Shown piece by piece: positions 44,720-51,632 of a DNA stretch of 64,000 nucleotides. Origin of the DNA: Bacteroidota bacterium (lineage in GTDB: Bacteria > Bacteroidota > Bacteroidia > B-17B0 > Aurantibacillaceae). How positions within the stretch are numbered: the stretch's first letter is position 1; each line of letters starts with the position of its first letter. Location: contig JAFLBH010000003.1 in NCBI GenBank assembly GCA_017303905.1, forward strand, positions 434,001-498,000. Reading direction: 5' to 3'. A model generated the notes under the pieces. It ran no database searches. It worked only from the letters and a program-made list of their open reading frames with translations, and was not told the origin of the DNA. A program made the translations under genes and the position numbers.

Positions 44720-46026
44720 TATCTTGCTTCATTAATGTTTTTTGGAACCCTCATTAATAACACAAAGCCAATTACGAAAAAAGCGATTAAAGCGAGTACA
44801 GAATTTCGCATACCTCCGGTTACTTCCGCAATAATTCCGAACGACATAGTACCAAGTATCATTCCCATTTTTTCCATTACATCATAGAAACTGAAATAAC
44901 TGGCATGGTCTTCAGTTTCGGGTAATAACTTTGAATACGTTGAGCGTGACAAAGCCTGAATTCCGCCCATTACAAAGCCAACCAGTGCTGCAACAATGTA
45001 AAAATGTATTGGAAGTGTAACCACAAAATAAGTAAAGGCGCAAATGAAAATCCAAATTAGAATTGCTACACTTAATGCCTTAATACTATCAGTTTTTCGA
45101 GCCAGCCATGAAAAAACAAAAGAACCTGCAATACCTAAAAACTGAATTAGAAGTATACTAATAATTAAAGAAGAGGTTTTGGTTTGTTCATCGGGCCATG
45201 TAATTTCCTTGCGTGCGAATAACACTGCCATTACCATAACGGTTTGCACACCCATGTTGTAAAAGAAATAAGCATAGAGAAAGCGTTTTAATTTTTTCTG
45301 ACGGAGAGCCTGAAACACGACTATTTTTAATTCGGAAAAACCCTTTGAAAAAATATTATTTTTTTCACCGTGCTGATGTCCGCCAACAATATTAGGAAGC
45401 TTAGAAAAAGTATATTGAGCAAAACCAATCCACCACACTCCTACTAAAAGAAAAGAATATTTCGCCGGCCATTTAAGGACCATAATGGTTATTAAACAAA
45501 CAATTAATAAGAGCGAACTGCCGAAGTACCCCATAGCAAATCCGCGTGCGCTGACCTTATCTTGATTTTCGGGTGAAGCAATTTCGGGCAAGTAGGAATT
45601 GTAATAAACCAAACTGCCCCAAAAGCCAATTGTGGCGAAAATGAAAGGAATAAAACTTAACTCGAGATGCTCACGGTTAAAAAAGAATAAGCCCATGCAG
45701 GAAAGAGAACCCAGGTAGCAAAAGAATTGAAGAAAGCGTTTTTTGTTTCCGAGATAATCGGCCACGCCACTAAGAATTGGAACAATTAGCACAACAATAA
45801 AAAGTGCAAACGAATACACATAGGAATAAATAGTTGTATTATGAATTTCATAACCAAATACATTTACCACATCGCCAATGAAATTTTTATTACCATCGTG
45901 CGACGTGATGTATTCGTAATAATTAGGAAAAATGGCTGATGTTATTACAAGCGGAAAAACTGAATTAGCCCAATCATAAAATGTCCAGGCACGAATAGTT
46001 TTTTTGTCGTCCTTTTTTATATCCAT
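44719..46026 (-). CDS. UMF1-type MFS transporter
   Basis: This 435-residue transporter has about twelve transmembrane helices. The N-terminal signature RAWTFYDWANSVFPLVIT is typical of the UMF1 (Atg22-like) family, many members of which export or exchange amino acids or other small metabolites. GGIQALSRSTYSKLLPE in the second half is also conserved. The substrate is unknown. The gene lies 1 bp after the OmpA-domain gene and overlaps the start of the next, so it is part of a four-gene minus-strand operon. Confidence 0.92.
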   Translation of the reverse strand: MDIKKDDKKTIRAWTFYDWANSVFPLVITSAIFPNYYEYITSHDGNKNFIGDVVNVFGYEIHNTTIYSYVYSFALFIVVLIVPILSGVADYLGNKKRFLQFFCYLGSLSCMGLFFFNREHLELSFIPFIFATIGFWGSLVYYNSYLPEIASPENQDKVSARGFAMGYFGSSLLLIVCLITIMVLKWPAKYSFLLVGVWWIGFAQYTFSKLPNIVGGHQHGEKNNIFSKGFSELKIVVFQALRQKKLKRFLYAYFFYNMGVQTVMVMAVLFARKEITWPDEQTKTSSLIISILLIQFLGIAGSFVFSWLARKTDSIKALSVAILIWIFICAFTYFVVTLPIHFYIVAALVGFVMGGIQALSRSTYSKLLPETEDHASYFSFYDVMEKMGMILGTMSFGIIAEVTGGMRNSVLALIAFFVIGFVLLMRVPKNINEAR

Positions 46027-46027
46027 A

Positions 46028-47107
46028 TTACTTTTTTACGATTTCGAATTCAACGCGTCGGTTTTTAATTCGTCCTTCTTCCGTATCATTGCTAGCGATT
46101 GGTTGATCGGAACCATAACCCTTAAAATACATTTTGTTTTGAACTCCCTTTTTAATCAGGTATTCGAAAACCTCACGCGCACGTTGTTCAGAAAGTTTTT
46201 GGTTCTTCTTTGCGCTACCTATATTGTCGCTATGTCCGCCAATTCTGATTTCCATATGGGGATTTCGAAGGAGGTACTGTGCCAATTTATTTAATTCCAC
46301 ATAAGATTCTGAAAGCAAGTAGTACTTACCTTCATCAAAAACAATATTTTTCAAGGTTACTTTTTCACCAACCTGAATATCCTTTTTTACTTTAAGAATT
46401 GAATCTTCGTCATTCTTAATACTCGCTACATATTCAATAGCCACTTTTTCACCGGGAGCCTTTGTAAGCTTTACATCGTCAACAAAATAATAAGCCTCTT
46501 TGAAACCCCTTTTAAGAATATTTATGCGTGGAAGTTCTTTATTGATATCGTGGAAGAAATTACCAATTGTTAAATATTTCTCTCCTCCATCCGCTTTGTA
46601 CTTTCCTGAAATTTTAAACCATTGATATCCGTTTACGAATCCACCTTTCTTACAAATGGTATCAATGAGATTTGATTTTACGGCATCTCCTTGACTATGG
46701 TATCCACCTTTCGAGAATAAAGCACCAAACGATTTAAGCATGGCATTACTCCAATAAGCCATCCGAACATACATCTCGAACTCATAGACCGTTCCCCGGT
46801 GTAATTGCTCGGCTAAACGAACTTGTGCATATTCTTTATATCGTTTTTGAAAGCGCAAGCCGATGTATCCATCCCCGGTTCGGGCACCACGTTGAGCGGT
46901 CGTATCCTTTTCGGCAGGAGACTGATAAAAATCTACGGATGCGATTTGAGTCCAAGGTATCGCCTGACGAATACTGGAAGATTTCTTGCGGTAATTTTCA
47001 AAGCTTCCGTTTGGCACCAGGTTTTTTTCAGGTGGTGCATCCTGGCCTCGTAAGAAGGTGATTACCAAACATAAAAAAATTAACAATATATTATTTAACC
47101 TTCTCAC
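46028..47107 (-). CDS. OmpA-family envelope protein
   Basis: This 359-residue protein starts at GTG 47107 with a signal peptide (ending CLVITFLRGQ). The middle region (about 30-220) is a jelly-roll-like module with a NLVPNGSFENY start. The C-terminus is an OmpA peptidoglycan-binding domain (IRIGGHSDNIGSAKKNQKLS). It probably ties the outer membrane to peptidoglycan. It is the first gene of the OmpA-UMF1-HTTM-JmjC operon. A TATATTTG promoter element lies 7 bp upstream, which implies a very short leader. Confidence 0.9.
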   Translation of the reverse strand: MRRLNNILLIFLCLVITFLRGQDAPPEKNLVPNGSFENYRKKSSSIRQAIPWTQIASVDFYQSPAEKDTTAQRGARTGDGYIGLRFQKRYKEYAQVRLAEQLHRGTVYEFEMYVRMAYWSNAMLKSFGALFSKGGYHSQGDAVKSNLIDTICKKGGFVNGYQWFKISGKYKADGGEKYLTIGNFFHDINKELPRINILKRGFKEAYYFVDDVKLTKAPGEKVAIEYVASIKNDEDSILKVKKDIQVGEKVTLKNIVFDEGKYYLLSESYVELNKLAQYLLRNPHMEIRIGGHSDNIGSAKKNQKLSEQRAREVFEYLIKKGVQNKMYFKGYGSDQPIASNDTEEGRIKNRRVEFEIVKK

Positions 47108-47114
47108 AATAAAA

Positions 47115-47122
47115 CAAATATA
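47115..47122 (-). promoter_or_regulatory. -7 promoter element of the OmpA-UMF1-HTTM-JmjC operon
   Basis: TATATTTG on the minus strand matches TAnnTTTG exactly and ends 7 bp before the GTG start, implying a leader of a few bases at most. No TTG at -33 is evident. Confidence 0.45.
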
Positions 47123-47172
47123 ACCTATATAAGGGTTTAAACGCTTTCATCAATAATTATTGTTTTTAACAC

Positions 47173-47202
47173 TTGGATATTCAAAAAAATGCTGTACATT
47201 TG
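47173..47202 (+). promoter_or_regulatory. Strong rpsT promoter
   Basis: TTG (47173-47175), a spacer of exactly 19 bp, then TACATTTG (47195-47202). This is a textbook Bacteroidota housekeeping promoter, 40 bp before the S20 start codon. Confidence 0.85.
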
Positions 47203-47242
47203 CAGTCCCAATTTTGGGATTGAATATTTAAAACGTATTATA

Positions 47243-47500
47243 ATGGCAAATCACAAGTCGGCAATTAAGCGTATTCGTGCTAATAACTCTAAGCGTTTAC
47301 ATAATCGTTATTTTGCTAAAACGACCCGTACAGCAGTAAAAAAATTACGTACAGCTACAGCTAAAAAAGAAGCTGAAGCGTTGTTACCAAAGGTTTCTGC
47401 TATGTTGGATAAGTTAGCGAAGCGTAATGTTATACATAAGAATAAAGCTTCGAACTTAAAATCGAAGTTAGCGAAGAAAGTTAACGCTATTAAAAAATAG
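47243..47500 (+). CDS. rpsT: 30S ribosomal protein S20
   Basis: This 85-residue basic helical protein binds 16S rRNA in the small subunit. It starts at ATG 47243 with the family N-terminus [20 protein letters not shown]. An in-frame longer ORF from 47189 would cover the promoter and is not used. It is a single-gene transcript with a perfect promoter and a perfect 12-bp terminator. Confidence 0.97.
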   Translation: MANHKSAIKRIRANNSKRLHNRYFAKTTRTAVKKLRTATAKKEAEALLPKVSAMLDKLAKRNVIHKNKASNLKSKLAKKVNAIKK

Positions 47501-47526
47501 TATTTTACTAGAAATCAAGGATATAC

Positions 47527-47560
47527 AACCCTGACAATTCAAAAGATTGTCAGGGTTTTT
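47527..47560 (+). terminator. rpsT terminator
   Basis: AACCCTGACAAT/ATTGTCAGGGTT is a perfect 12-bp stem followed by a T run. Confidence 0.92.
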
Positions 47561-47586
47561 ATTTTTAACAAAAACCCAATAAAAGC

Positions 47587-47616
47587 TTGGGCATAATAAA
47601 ATTATTTCTATTTTTG
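47587..47616 (+). promoter_or_regulatory. Promoter of the TPR lipoprotein gene
   Basis: TTG (47587-47589), a 19-bp spacer, then TATTTTTG (47609-47616), a full consensus match, 37 bp before the ATG at 47654. Confidence 0.8.
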
Positions 47617-47653
47617 CTCAGCTGTTTACTATATAAATAAAACAACCCAAACT

Positions 47654-49393
47654 ATGAATTCAAAATTTTTAAGGACACTAGGTGCCGGTTTATCTGTAGC
47701 TGTTGTATTAACAGGCTGTAATGGATTAGGCAAAATGATTAAGAAACAAAAAGACATTAGTTATAATGCCACTCCAAACCCGATTGAGATGCATGGTGAC
47801 AGTATTCAATTTAGCGTAAGCGGTAAGTTTAACCCTAAATTGTTTGCTAAAAAAGTAACCATGACTATCACTCCTGTGTTAAAATATAACGGTGGTGAAA
47901 AAGCTTTAAAACAAGTTGTTTTAGTAGGTGATAAAGCTACAGGCAGCGGACAAAAAATCAGCTTCGATAAAGGTGGTTCATTCAGCTATACATCTGAGAA
48001 GTTTTTATATGAGCCCGGAATGAAAGTGGGTAAAGTAGAATTACGCGCTCAAGGTCAGGTGAAGAAAAAAGTAAAAGACTTTACACCGATTGAAATCGCT
48101 GATGCAACTATCGTTACTCCGTTATTAGTTCGTAATGACGAAAAAGGAATTTACGGTAAAGATGCATTTGTAAAAACAACACCTGTAAATCAAGTAGCTC
48201 ATATTTATTACGTAATCAACCAGTCAACTGTTCGTCCGGCTGAAATGAAGAGCGAAGAGATGAAAGCTGTTCAAGATTTCTTGAAAGCAAATTTAAACAA
48301 CTCATGGTATGAGTTTAAAGGTATCAGCGTTTCTGCTTACGCATCTCCGGATGGTGAAACTGAAAAGAACGAAAACTTAGCTAAAGATCGTGCTTCTTCA
48401 GGATCTGCCGCTATGATGGGTGAATTCAAAAAAGACAAAAACAAAAATGTAACTTTTGGTAAAACTAAAGAACAATATGTTGTAGGTACTACTAAAGAAG
48501 ATTGGGAAGGTTTCAAATCTTTAATGGAAGCATCAACAATGGCTGACAAAGATTTAATCTTACGTGTTTTAACTATGTACTCTGATCCTAATCAACGTCG
48601 TACTGAAATTAAAAACTTATCTAAGACTTATGTTGAGTTAGCTGAAAAAGTATTACCAAAATTACGTCGTTCTGAAATTACTATCAACGTAGATAAGAAA
48701 TCTCGTACCGACGAAATGATTTCTGCTTTATGTACTTCTCACCCTGATAGCTTATCAGTTGAAGAGTTATTATATGGCGCTAATTTAACAAACGATATCA
48801 ATACTAAAGTTCAAATTTACACGGCTGCTGAAAAGCAATACGGTTCTGATTGGAGAACTTCAAACAATTTAGGTGTTGCATTATTAATGCAAAACAAAGT
48901 TTCTGAAGCAGGTGAAGCATTCAAACGTGCTTCTGCAAATGCTGCAGGTAACCCAATTGTAATGAATAACCTTGGTATCATTGAAGCTAAAAACGGTAAC
49001 CGTACAGCTGCTATGGATTTATACAACAAAGCAAGTGGTGCAGGTTCTGAAGTAAACTACAACAAAGGTATCATTCAGATCCGTGATGCTAAATACAGCG
49101 ATGCAGTATCTAGCTTCGGTTCTTACAATGGATTTAACAAAGCATTAGCTCAATTATTAGCTGGTTCATCAGATGCTGTTAACGCAACAATTGATGGAAG
49201 CAACGAAAAAGGAATGGCATTAAGCTATTATTTAAAAGCTGTTGCTGCTGCTCGTCGTAACAATACATCTGAAGTTTTAATGAATTTAAAGACTGCTATT
49301 GAAATGGACGGTACATTAAAGCAAGCTGCTAAAGATGATGCTGAATTCGTAAAATTACGCGCTGAAGGTGGTTTCACTTCTTTAGTGAACTAA
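47654..49393 (+). CDS. Abundant-looking TPR/OmpA-like lipoprotein
   Basis: This 579-residue lipoprotein has signal and lipobox LTGC (Cys22). The N-terminal half is beta-rich. A central segment (GISVSAYASPDGETEKNENLAKDRASS) resembles an OmpA-like peptidoglycan-binding fold, and the C-terminal 200 residues are TPR repeats (WRTSNNLGVALLMQNKVSEA and MNNLGIIEAKNGNRTAA). The codon choice is strikingly uniform (TTA, GCT, AAA, CGT), which together with the consensus promoter and strong terminator suggests a very highly expressed envelope protein. Similar OmpA-TPR lipoproteins occur in Bacteroidota. I know of no fixed function. Confidence 0.82.
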   Translation: MNSKFLRTLGAGLSVAVVLTGCNGLGKMIKKQKDISYNATPNPIEMHGDSIQFSVSGKFNPKLFAKKVTMTITPVLKYNGGEKALKQVVLVGDKATGSGQKISFDKGGSFSYTSEKFLYEPGMKVGKVELRAQGQVKKKVKDFTPIEIADATIVTPLLVRNDEKGIYGKDAFVKTTPVNQVAHIYYVINQSTVRPAEMKSEEMKAVQDFLKANLNNSWYEFKGISVSAYASPDGETEKNENLAKDRASSGSAAMMGEFKKDKNKNVTFGKTKEQYVVGTTKEDWEGFKSLMEASTMADKDLILRVLTMYSDPNQRRTEIKNLSKTYVELAEKVLPKLRRSEITINVDKKSRTDEMISALCTSHPDSLSVEELLYGANLTNDINTKVQIYTAAEKQYGSDWRTSNNLGVALLMQNKVSEAGEAFKRASANAAGNPIVMNNLGIIEAKNGNRTAAMDLYNKASGAGSEVNYNKGIIQIRDAKYSDAVSSFGSYNGFNKALAQLLAGSSDAVNATIDGSNEKGMALSYYLKAVAAARRNNTSEVLMNLKTAIEMDGTLKQAAKDDAEFVKLRAEGGFTSLVN

Positions 49394-49412
49394 TCTTTTA
49401 AATAGATTAAAT

Positions 49413-49442
49413 AAAGCCCTCGTAGAAATGCGGGGGCTTTTT
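49413..49442 (+). terminator. Terminator of the TPR lipoprotein gene
   Basis: AAAGCCCTCG/CGGGGGCTTT forms a 10-bp stem with one G-U pair, followed by T. Confidence 0.85.
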
Positions 49443-49562
49443 GTTTTATGTATCCTCAAGGGCCGAATCTTCGTATAAGTACGTGAAAACAATGTTTGAA
49501 TGATTATATAAATTGTACGCGGCATTCAATTTGATTAACTTTATTACACTAAAACATTTATC

Positions 49563-49904
49563 ATGAAAAAACTTATTGGCTTAATGACAGTTGCACTGAT
49601 TGGTTTATCATCATGCAATAAAAACACGGACTGTGGTGTGAAAATTAAATGCAAAGACCAAAATGGCAACAATGTTGATAACGCTAAAGTGGAATTGTAT
49701 GCGACAGTGAAAAATGAAAATAGCAGTTCCTTTATTGCTGATATAAAAGCAAGTGGTGTTACTGACGGAAACGGTGAGAGTAATTTTATCTTTAAACTTC
49801 CGGCGATTTATGATGTAAAAGTTACTTCGGGAACAAAATCAAGCAAATCGATTGTTAAGTTAGAGGAAGGTAAAACCGTTACCGAGGAGATCATAATTCA
49901 ATAA
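49563..49904 (+). CDS. Small lipoprotein with carboxypeptidase-regulatory-like domain
   Basis: This 113-residue lipoprotein has signal MKKLIGLMTVALIGLSSC and a single beta-sandwich domain (about 25-112) with VTDGNGESNFIFKLPAIYDV and KTVTEEIIIQ strands. This pattern is typical of the carboxypeptidase-regulatory/transthyretin-like fold often fused to TonB receptors, here standing alone. The function is unknown. A weak promoter (TTG-N20-TAACTTTA, 49513-49543) lies upstream, and a perfect 13-bp bidirectional terminator follows. Confidence 0.82.
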   Translation: MKKLIGLMTVALIGLSSCNKNTDCGVKIKCKDQNGNNVDNAKVELYATVKNENSSSFIADIKASGVTDGNGESNFIFKLPAIYDVKVTSGTKSSKSIVKLEEGKTVTEEIIIQ

Positions 49905-49922
49905 TTACGCATTAATTAAATT

Positions 49923-49954
49923 AAAAAGCCTTTCCAAAATTGGAAAGGCTTTTT
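49923..49954. terminator. Bidirectional terminator beside the broken tRNA 3' end
   Basis: AAAAAGCCTTTCC/GGAAAGGCTTTTT is a perfect 13-bp stem with T runs on both strands. It ends the lipoprotein transcript (plus) and follows the tRNA 3' fragment (minus). Confidence 0.9.
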
Positions 49955-49980
49955 AATTGGTAGCGGAGACGGGAGTTGAA
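49946..49980 (-). repeat. 35-bp direct repeat, copy 1 (tRNA 3' end plus terminator arm)
   Basis: It is identical to 50278-50312, offset 332 bp. It consists of one terminator arm, a short spacer and the tRNA-Met T-loop to CCA end. The GIY-YIG gene lies wholly between the two copies. Confidence 0.95.
49958..49980 (-). pseudogene. tRNA-Met 3' fragment
   Basis: On the minus strand this reads the T-loop, T-stem 3' arm, acceptor 3' strand and CCA of the intact tRNA-Met gene at 50290-50366. Upstream of it the sequence departs from tRNA: a CTGGC-GTTA-GCCAG hairpin (near 49986-49999) and the GIY-YIG stop codon replace the rest. Confidence 0.9.
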
Positions 49981-49999
49981 TCTACCTGGCTAACGCCAG

Positions 50000-50254
50000 T
50001 TAGACAGGCCCGTGATTTTTAAGTAATAAATTCAATTTACGTTTACCTGCAGCCGATTTATAATATTTCTCTGCTACTCTAGCTTTATTGCGATCAATAA
50101 AACTTTCCTGATATATTAATTGGAATGGTTTATATGGTTTAGTGCTTTTGTTTAATCCGGAATTATGTTCATGTAATCGACGCTCCAAATTATTGGTTTG
50201 TCCTATATACAACCAATTCCGAACTTCTGATTTTATAGCATAAACAATTATCAT
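50000..50254 (-). CDS. GIY-YIG nuclease-domain protein, 84 aa
   Basis: This small single-domain GIY-YIG protein has the start strand IIVYAIKSEVRNWLYIGQT (the GIY and YIG strands), the catalytic Arg region NNLERRLHEHNSG and the conserved acid in ARVAEKYYKSAAG. This is the UvrC/homing endonuclease catalytic fold without any DNA-binding add-on. It lies between the intact tRNA-Met terminator and a duplicated tRNA 3' end, inside 35-bp direct repeats. Such stand-alone genes are common in Bacteroidota and their role is unclear. Here the context suggests a link to DNA movement or cleavage at tRNA genes. Confidence 0.88.
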   Translation of the reverse strand: MIIVYAIKSEVRNWLYIGQTNNLERRLHEHNSGLNKSTKPYKPFQLIYQESFIDRNKARVAEKYYKSAAGKRKLNLLLKNHGPV

Positions 50255-50261
50255 AACAACA

Positions 50262-50286
50262 AAAAAGCCTCAAATTGAGGCTTTTT
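50262..50286 (-). terminator. tRNA-Met terminator
   Basis: AAAAAGCCTC/GAGGCTTTTT forms a 10-bp stem directly after the tRNA CCA end on the minus strand. It also lies upstream of the GIY-YIG start codon. Confidence 0.85.
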
Positions 50287-50312
50287 AATTGGTAGCGGAG
50301 ACGGGAGTTGAA
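50278..50312 (-). repeat. 35-bp direct repeat, copy 2 (intact tRNA 3' end)
   Basis: This is the second copy of the repeat at 49946-49980, formed by the 3' end of the intact tRNA-Met and one arm of its terminator. Confidence 0.95.
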
Positions 50313-50366
50313 CCCGTGACCTCAGGGTTATGAATCCTGCGCTCTAACCATCTGAGCTACCCCGCC
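50290..50366 (-). tRNA. tRNA-Met (CAT anticodon)
   Basis: This is a complete cloverleaf of 77 nt with an encoded CCA. The acceptor stem GGCGGGG pairs with CTCCGCT (two G-U pairs). The D-arm is GCTC/GAGC, the anticodon loop TTCATAA has CAT at 50330-50332, the variable loop is AGGTC, and the T-arm is ACGGG-TTCAACT-CCCGT. One A-C mismatch closes the anticodon stem. Base 1-72 is G-U, not the initiator C-A mismatch, so this is most likely elongator tRNA-Met. The lysidine-modified tRNA-Ile (CAT) cannot be fully excluded. Confidence 0.93.
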
Positions 50367-50368
50367 AT
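50347..50368 (-). repeat. 22-bp repeat, intact tRNA 5' end
   Basis: It is identical to 50446-50467, offset 99 bp. It is the first 20 bases of the tRNA plus 2 bp upstream. Confidence 0.95.
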
Positions 50369-50396
50369 GATTTAAAAAAAAGAACTTTATTAGTCG

Positions 50397-50467
50397 CCGC
50401 TCTAATGGCGAGGTTTTCACTCGCCATCGCGAGCATAGCCTCGCGACCATCTGAGCTACCCCGCCAT
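50397..50467 (-). pseudogene. tRNA-Met 5' half broken by paired hairpins
   Basis: On the minus strand the first 20 bases of the tRNA (acceptor, D-stem and part of the D-loop, to GATGGT) are followed by about 40 bp of two hairpins. The D-loop end and D-stem (TAGAGCG) then resume, and all similarity stops. No anticodon arm remains, so it cannot make a tRNA. Confidence 0.88.
50405..50446. repeat. Two adjacent perfect hairpins inside the broken tRNA
   Basis: Hairpin 1 is ATGGCGAG/CTCGCCAT (50405-50412 and 50420-50427, 7-nt loop). Hairpin 2 is TCGCGAG/CTCGCGA (50427-50433 and 50440-50446, 6-nt loop). They share one base. Both arm pairs contain GCGAG/CTCGC, so this looks like a REP-like unit. Confidence 0.92.
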
Positions 50468-50640
50468 TTAGGGCTGCAAATATAGTATTTTTTATACGTC
50501 GCAAAAACTTCAAGAAAAAAACCGTAATTAGATATAATTCATAATTAAGTTAAAATACTGTTTTTCAGTAGTTTAAAAGAGTGCTCATTAGGGGTCGGTA
50601 AAATAATTTTTAAGGCTTTCCTTTTATTTAGTAAAAGCAA
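50468..50640. other. Non-coding AT-rich gap
   Basis: This forms most of the 320-bp stretch between the tRNA-Met gene and the next CDS. The left part of that stretch holds the broken tRNA copy and hairpins. In the remainder I see no ORF, RNA gene or repeat up to the promoter at 50641. Confidence 0.6.
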
Positions 50641-50670
50641 TTGCGGGACAAAAAAAATTTTCTATATTTC
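50641..50670 (+). promoter_or_regulatory. Promoter of the histone-tailed START gene
   Basis: TTG (50641-50643), a 19-bp spacer, then TATATTTC (50663-50670), seven of eight positions matching TAnnTTTG with exact spacing. The start codon is 17 bp downstream. Confidence 0.7.
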
Positions 50671-50686
50671 AAAAAAAATTGGTGCT

Positions 50687-51574
50687 ATGTCGAAGAAAAA
50701 GAAGGTTTCGTCAGGAAAAACTAAGGCAAAGTCGGCTTCAAAACCTGCTAAGAAAAAAGTAGTAAAGTCGGCAAAAGTTGCGCCTAAGAAAAAGGTTGTA
50801 AAGAAAACGAAAGTAAAACCTAAAGCTAAGCCGGTTAAGGCTGCAAAAAAAGCAAATAAACCTGCTAAGAAAGTTGCCGTTAAAAAAACTGTCGCGAAAA
50901 AAGTTTCAAAGACGACACCAAAAATTTCAGCTAAAGATTTTAAAAACAAAACAATTGTAAAAGGTTCGATTAAAGAATATTCGAAACCAATTGAGGAAAT
51001 TAAAAATCCTGTTTTGTTAAAAAAAGAAGATAAACCAATTCCTGAATTCCAACCTATTATTAAACCAACAGTTAAAGAAGAGGTTAAACAAAAAGATAAT
51101 TTTCCTACTGCCTTAAAAAGTACTTCTGCCAATTCATTTTTATCTGCTGCAAAGAAAAACGAGGCTTATTCGGTGAAACCTGAAAAAGAACCTCCGGGAA
51201 AATTTGAAATTGAAATGGTTATCCGAGCTTCCGCCGAATTACTCTATGAATTCTTAGTAACACCAAGCGGATTATCGGAATGGTTCTGTGATGATGTAAA
51301 TATCCGTAATGGTATTTATACCTTTATTTGGGACGGACAAATGCAACAAGCGCGTTTATTAAAAACCATTGAAGAGCAATTAGTACGTTATCAGTGGGTT
51401 GAAAAAACGGATGGCAGCTACTTCGAATTCAAGATTCAAAAAGATGAATTAACGAACGATATTTCTTTAATCATTACAGATTTTGCCGTTGATAAAGGCG
51501 AACAAGAATCTTCCAAATTATTATGGCATAGCCAAATCGATAAATTACTCCATGTAATGGGGTCCTTTTTCTAA
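50687..51574 (+). CDS. START/AHSA1-like protein with histone H1-like N-terminal tail
   Basis: This 295-residue protein has two unlike parts. Residues 1-85 are almost wholly Lys, Ala, Val and Pro in repeated KKxVxK and PAKK words (for example PKAKPVKAAKKANKPAKK), the composition of histone H1 tails and bacterial Hc1-like proteins. Residues about 165-295 form a START-like ligand-binding domain (FEIEMVIRASAELLYEFLVT, LSEWFCDDVNI, ending HVMGSFF), which in Bacteroidota is normally a stand-alone protein of about 130 residues. There is no signal peptide, so it is cytosolic and probably binds nucleic acid through its tail. Its own promoter and terminator are visible. Confidence 0.88.
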   Translation: MSKKKKVSSGKTKAKSASKPAKKKVVKSAKVAPKKKVVKKTKVKPKAKPVKAAKKANKPAKKVAVKKTVAKKVSKTTPKISAKDFKNKTIVKGSIKEYSKPIEEIKNPVLLKKEDKPIPEFQPIIKPTVKEEVKQKDNFPTALKSTSANSFLSAAKKNEAYSVKPEKEPPGKFEIEMVIRASAELLYEFLVTPSGLSEWFCDDVNIRNGIYTFIWDGQMQQARLLKTIEEQLVRYQWVEKTDGSYFEFKIQKDELTNDISLIITDFAVDKGEQESSKLLWHSQIDKLLHVMGSFF

Positions 51575-51593
51575 AATTAATTTTTGTAATTTC

Positions 51594-51624
51594 AACCCTG
51601 AAGAAATCCACTTCAGGGTTTTTT
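51594..51624 (+). terminator. Terminator of the START gene
   Basis: AACCCTGAAG/CTTCAGGGTT is a perfect 10-bp stem followed by T. It ends 8 bp before the next start codon. Confidence 0.88.
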
Positions 51625-51632
51625 ATTTTATC

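Noticed and set aside
47189..47242. N-terminal extension of S20
   Set aside because: The segment contains the promoter's TACATTTG element, and the family starts at MANHKSAIK.
50328..50513. 61-aa minus-strand ORF containing VAQMVARL and VAQMVRAQDS-like words
   Set aside because: It is a read-through of the intact tRNA and the broken tRNA copy. The protein words are translated tRNA sequence, not a gene.
50662..51132. 156-aa hydrophobic ORF opposite the histone-like tail
   Set aside because: The Phe/Leu-rich reading results from the AAA/AAG Lys codons of the real gene on the other strand.
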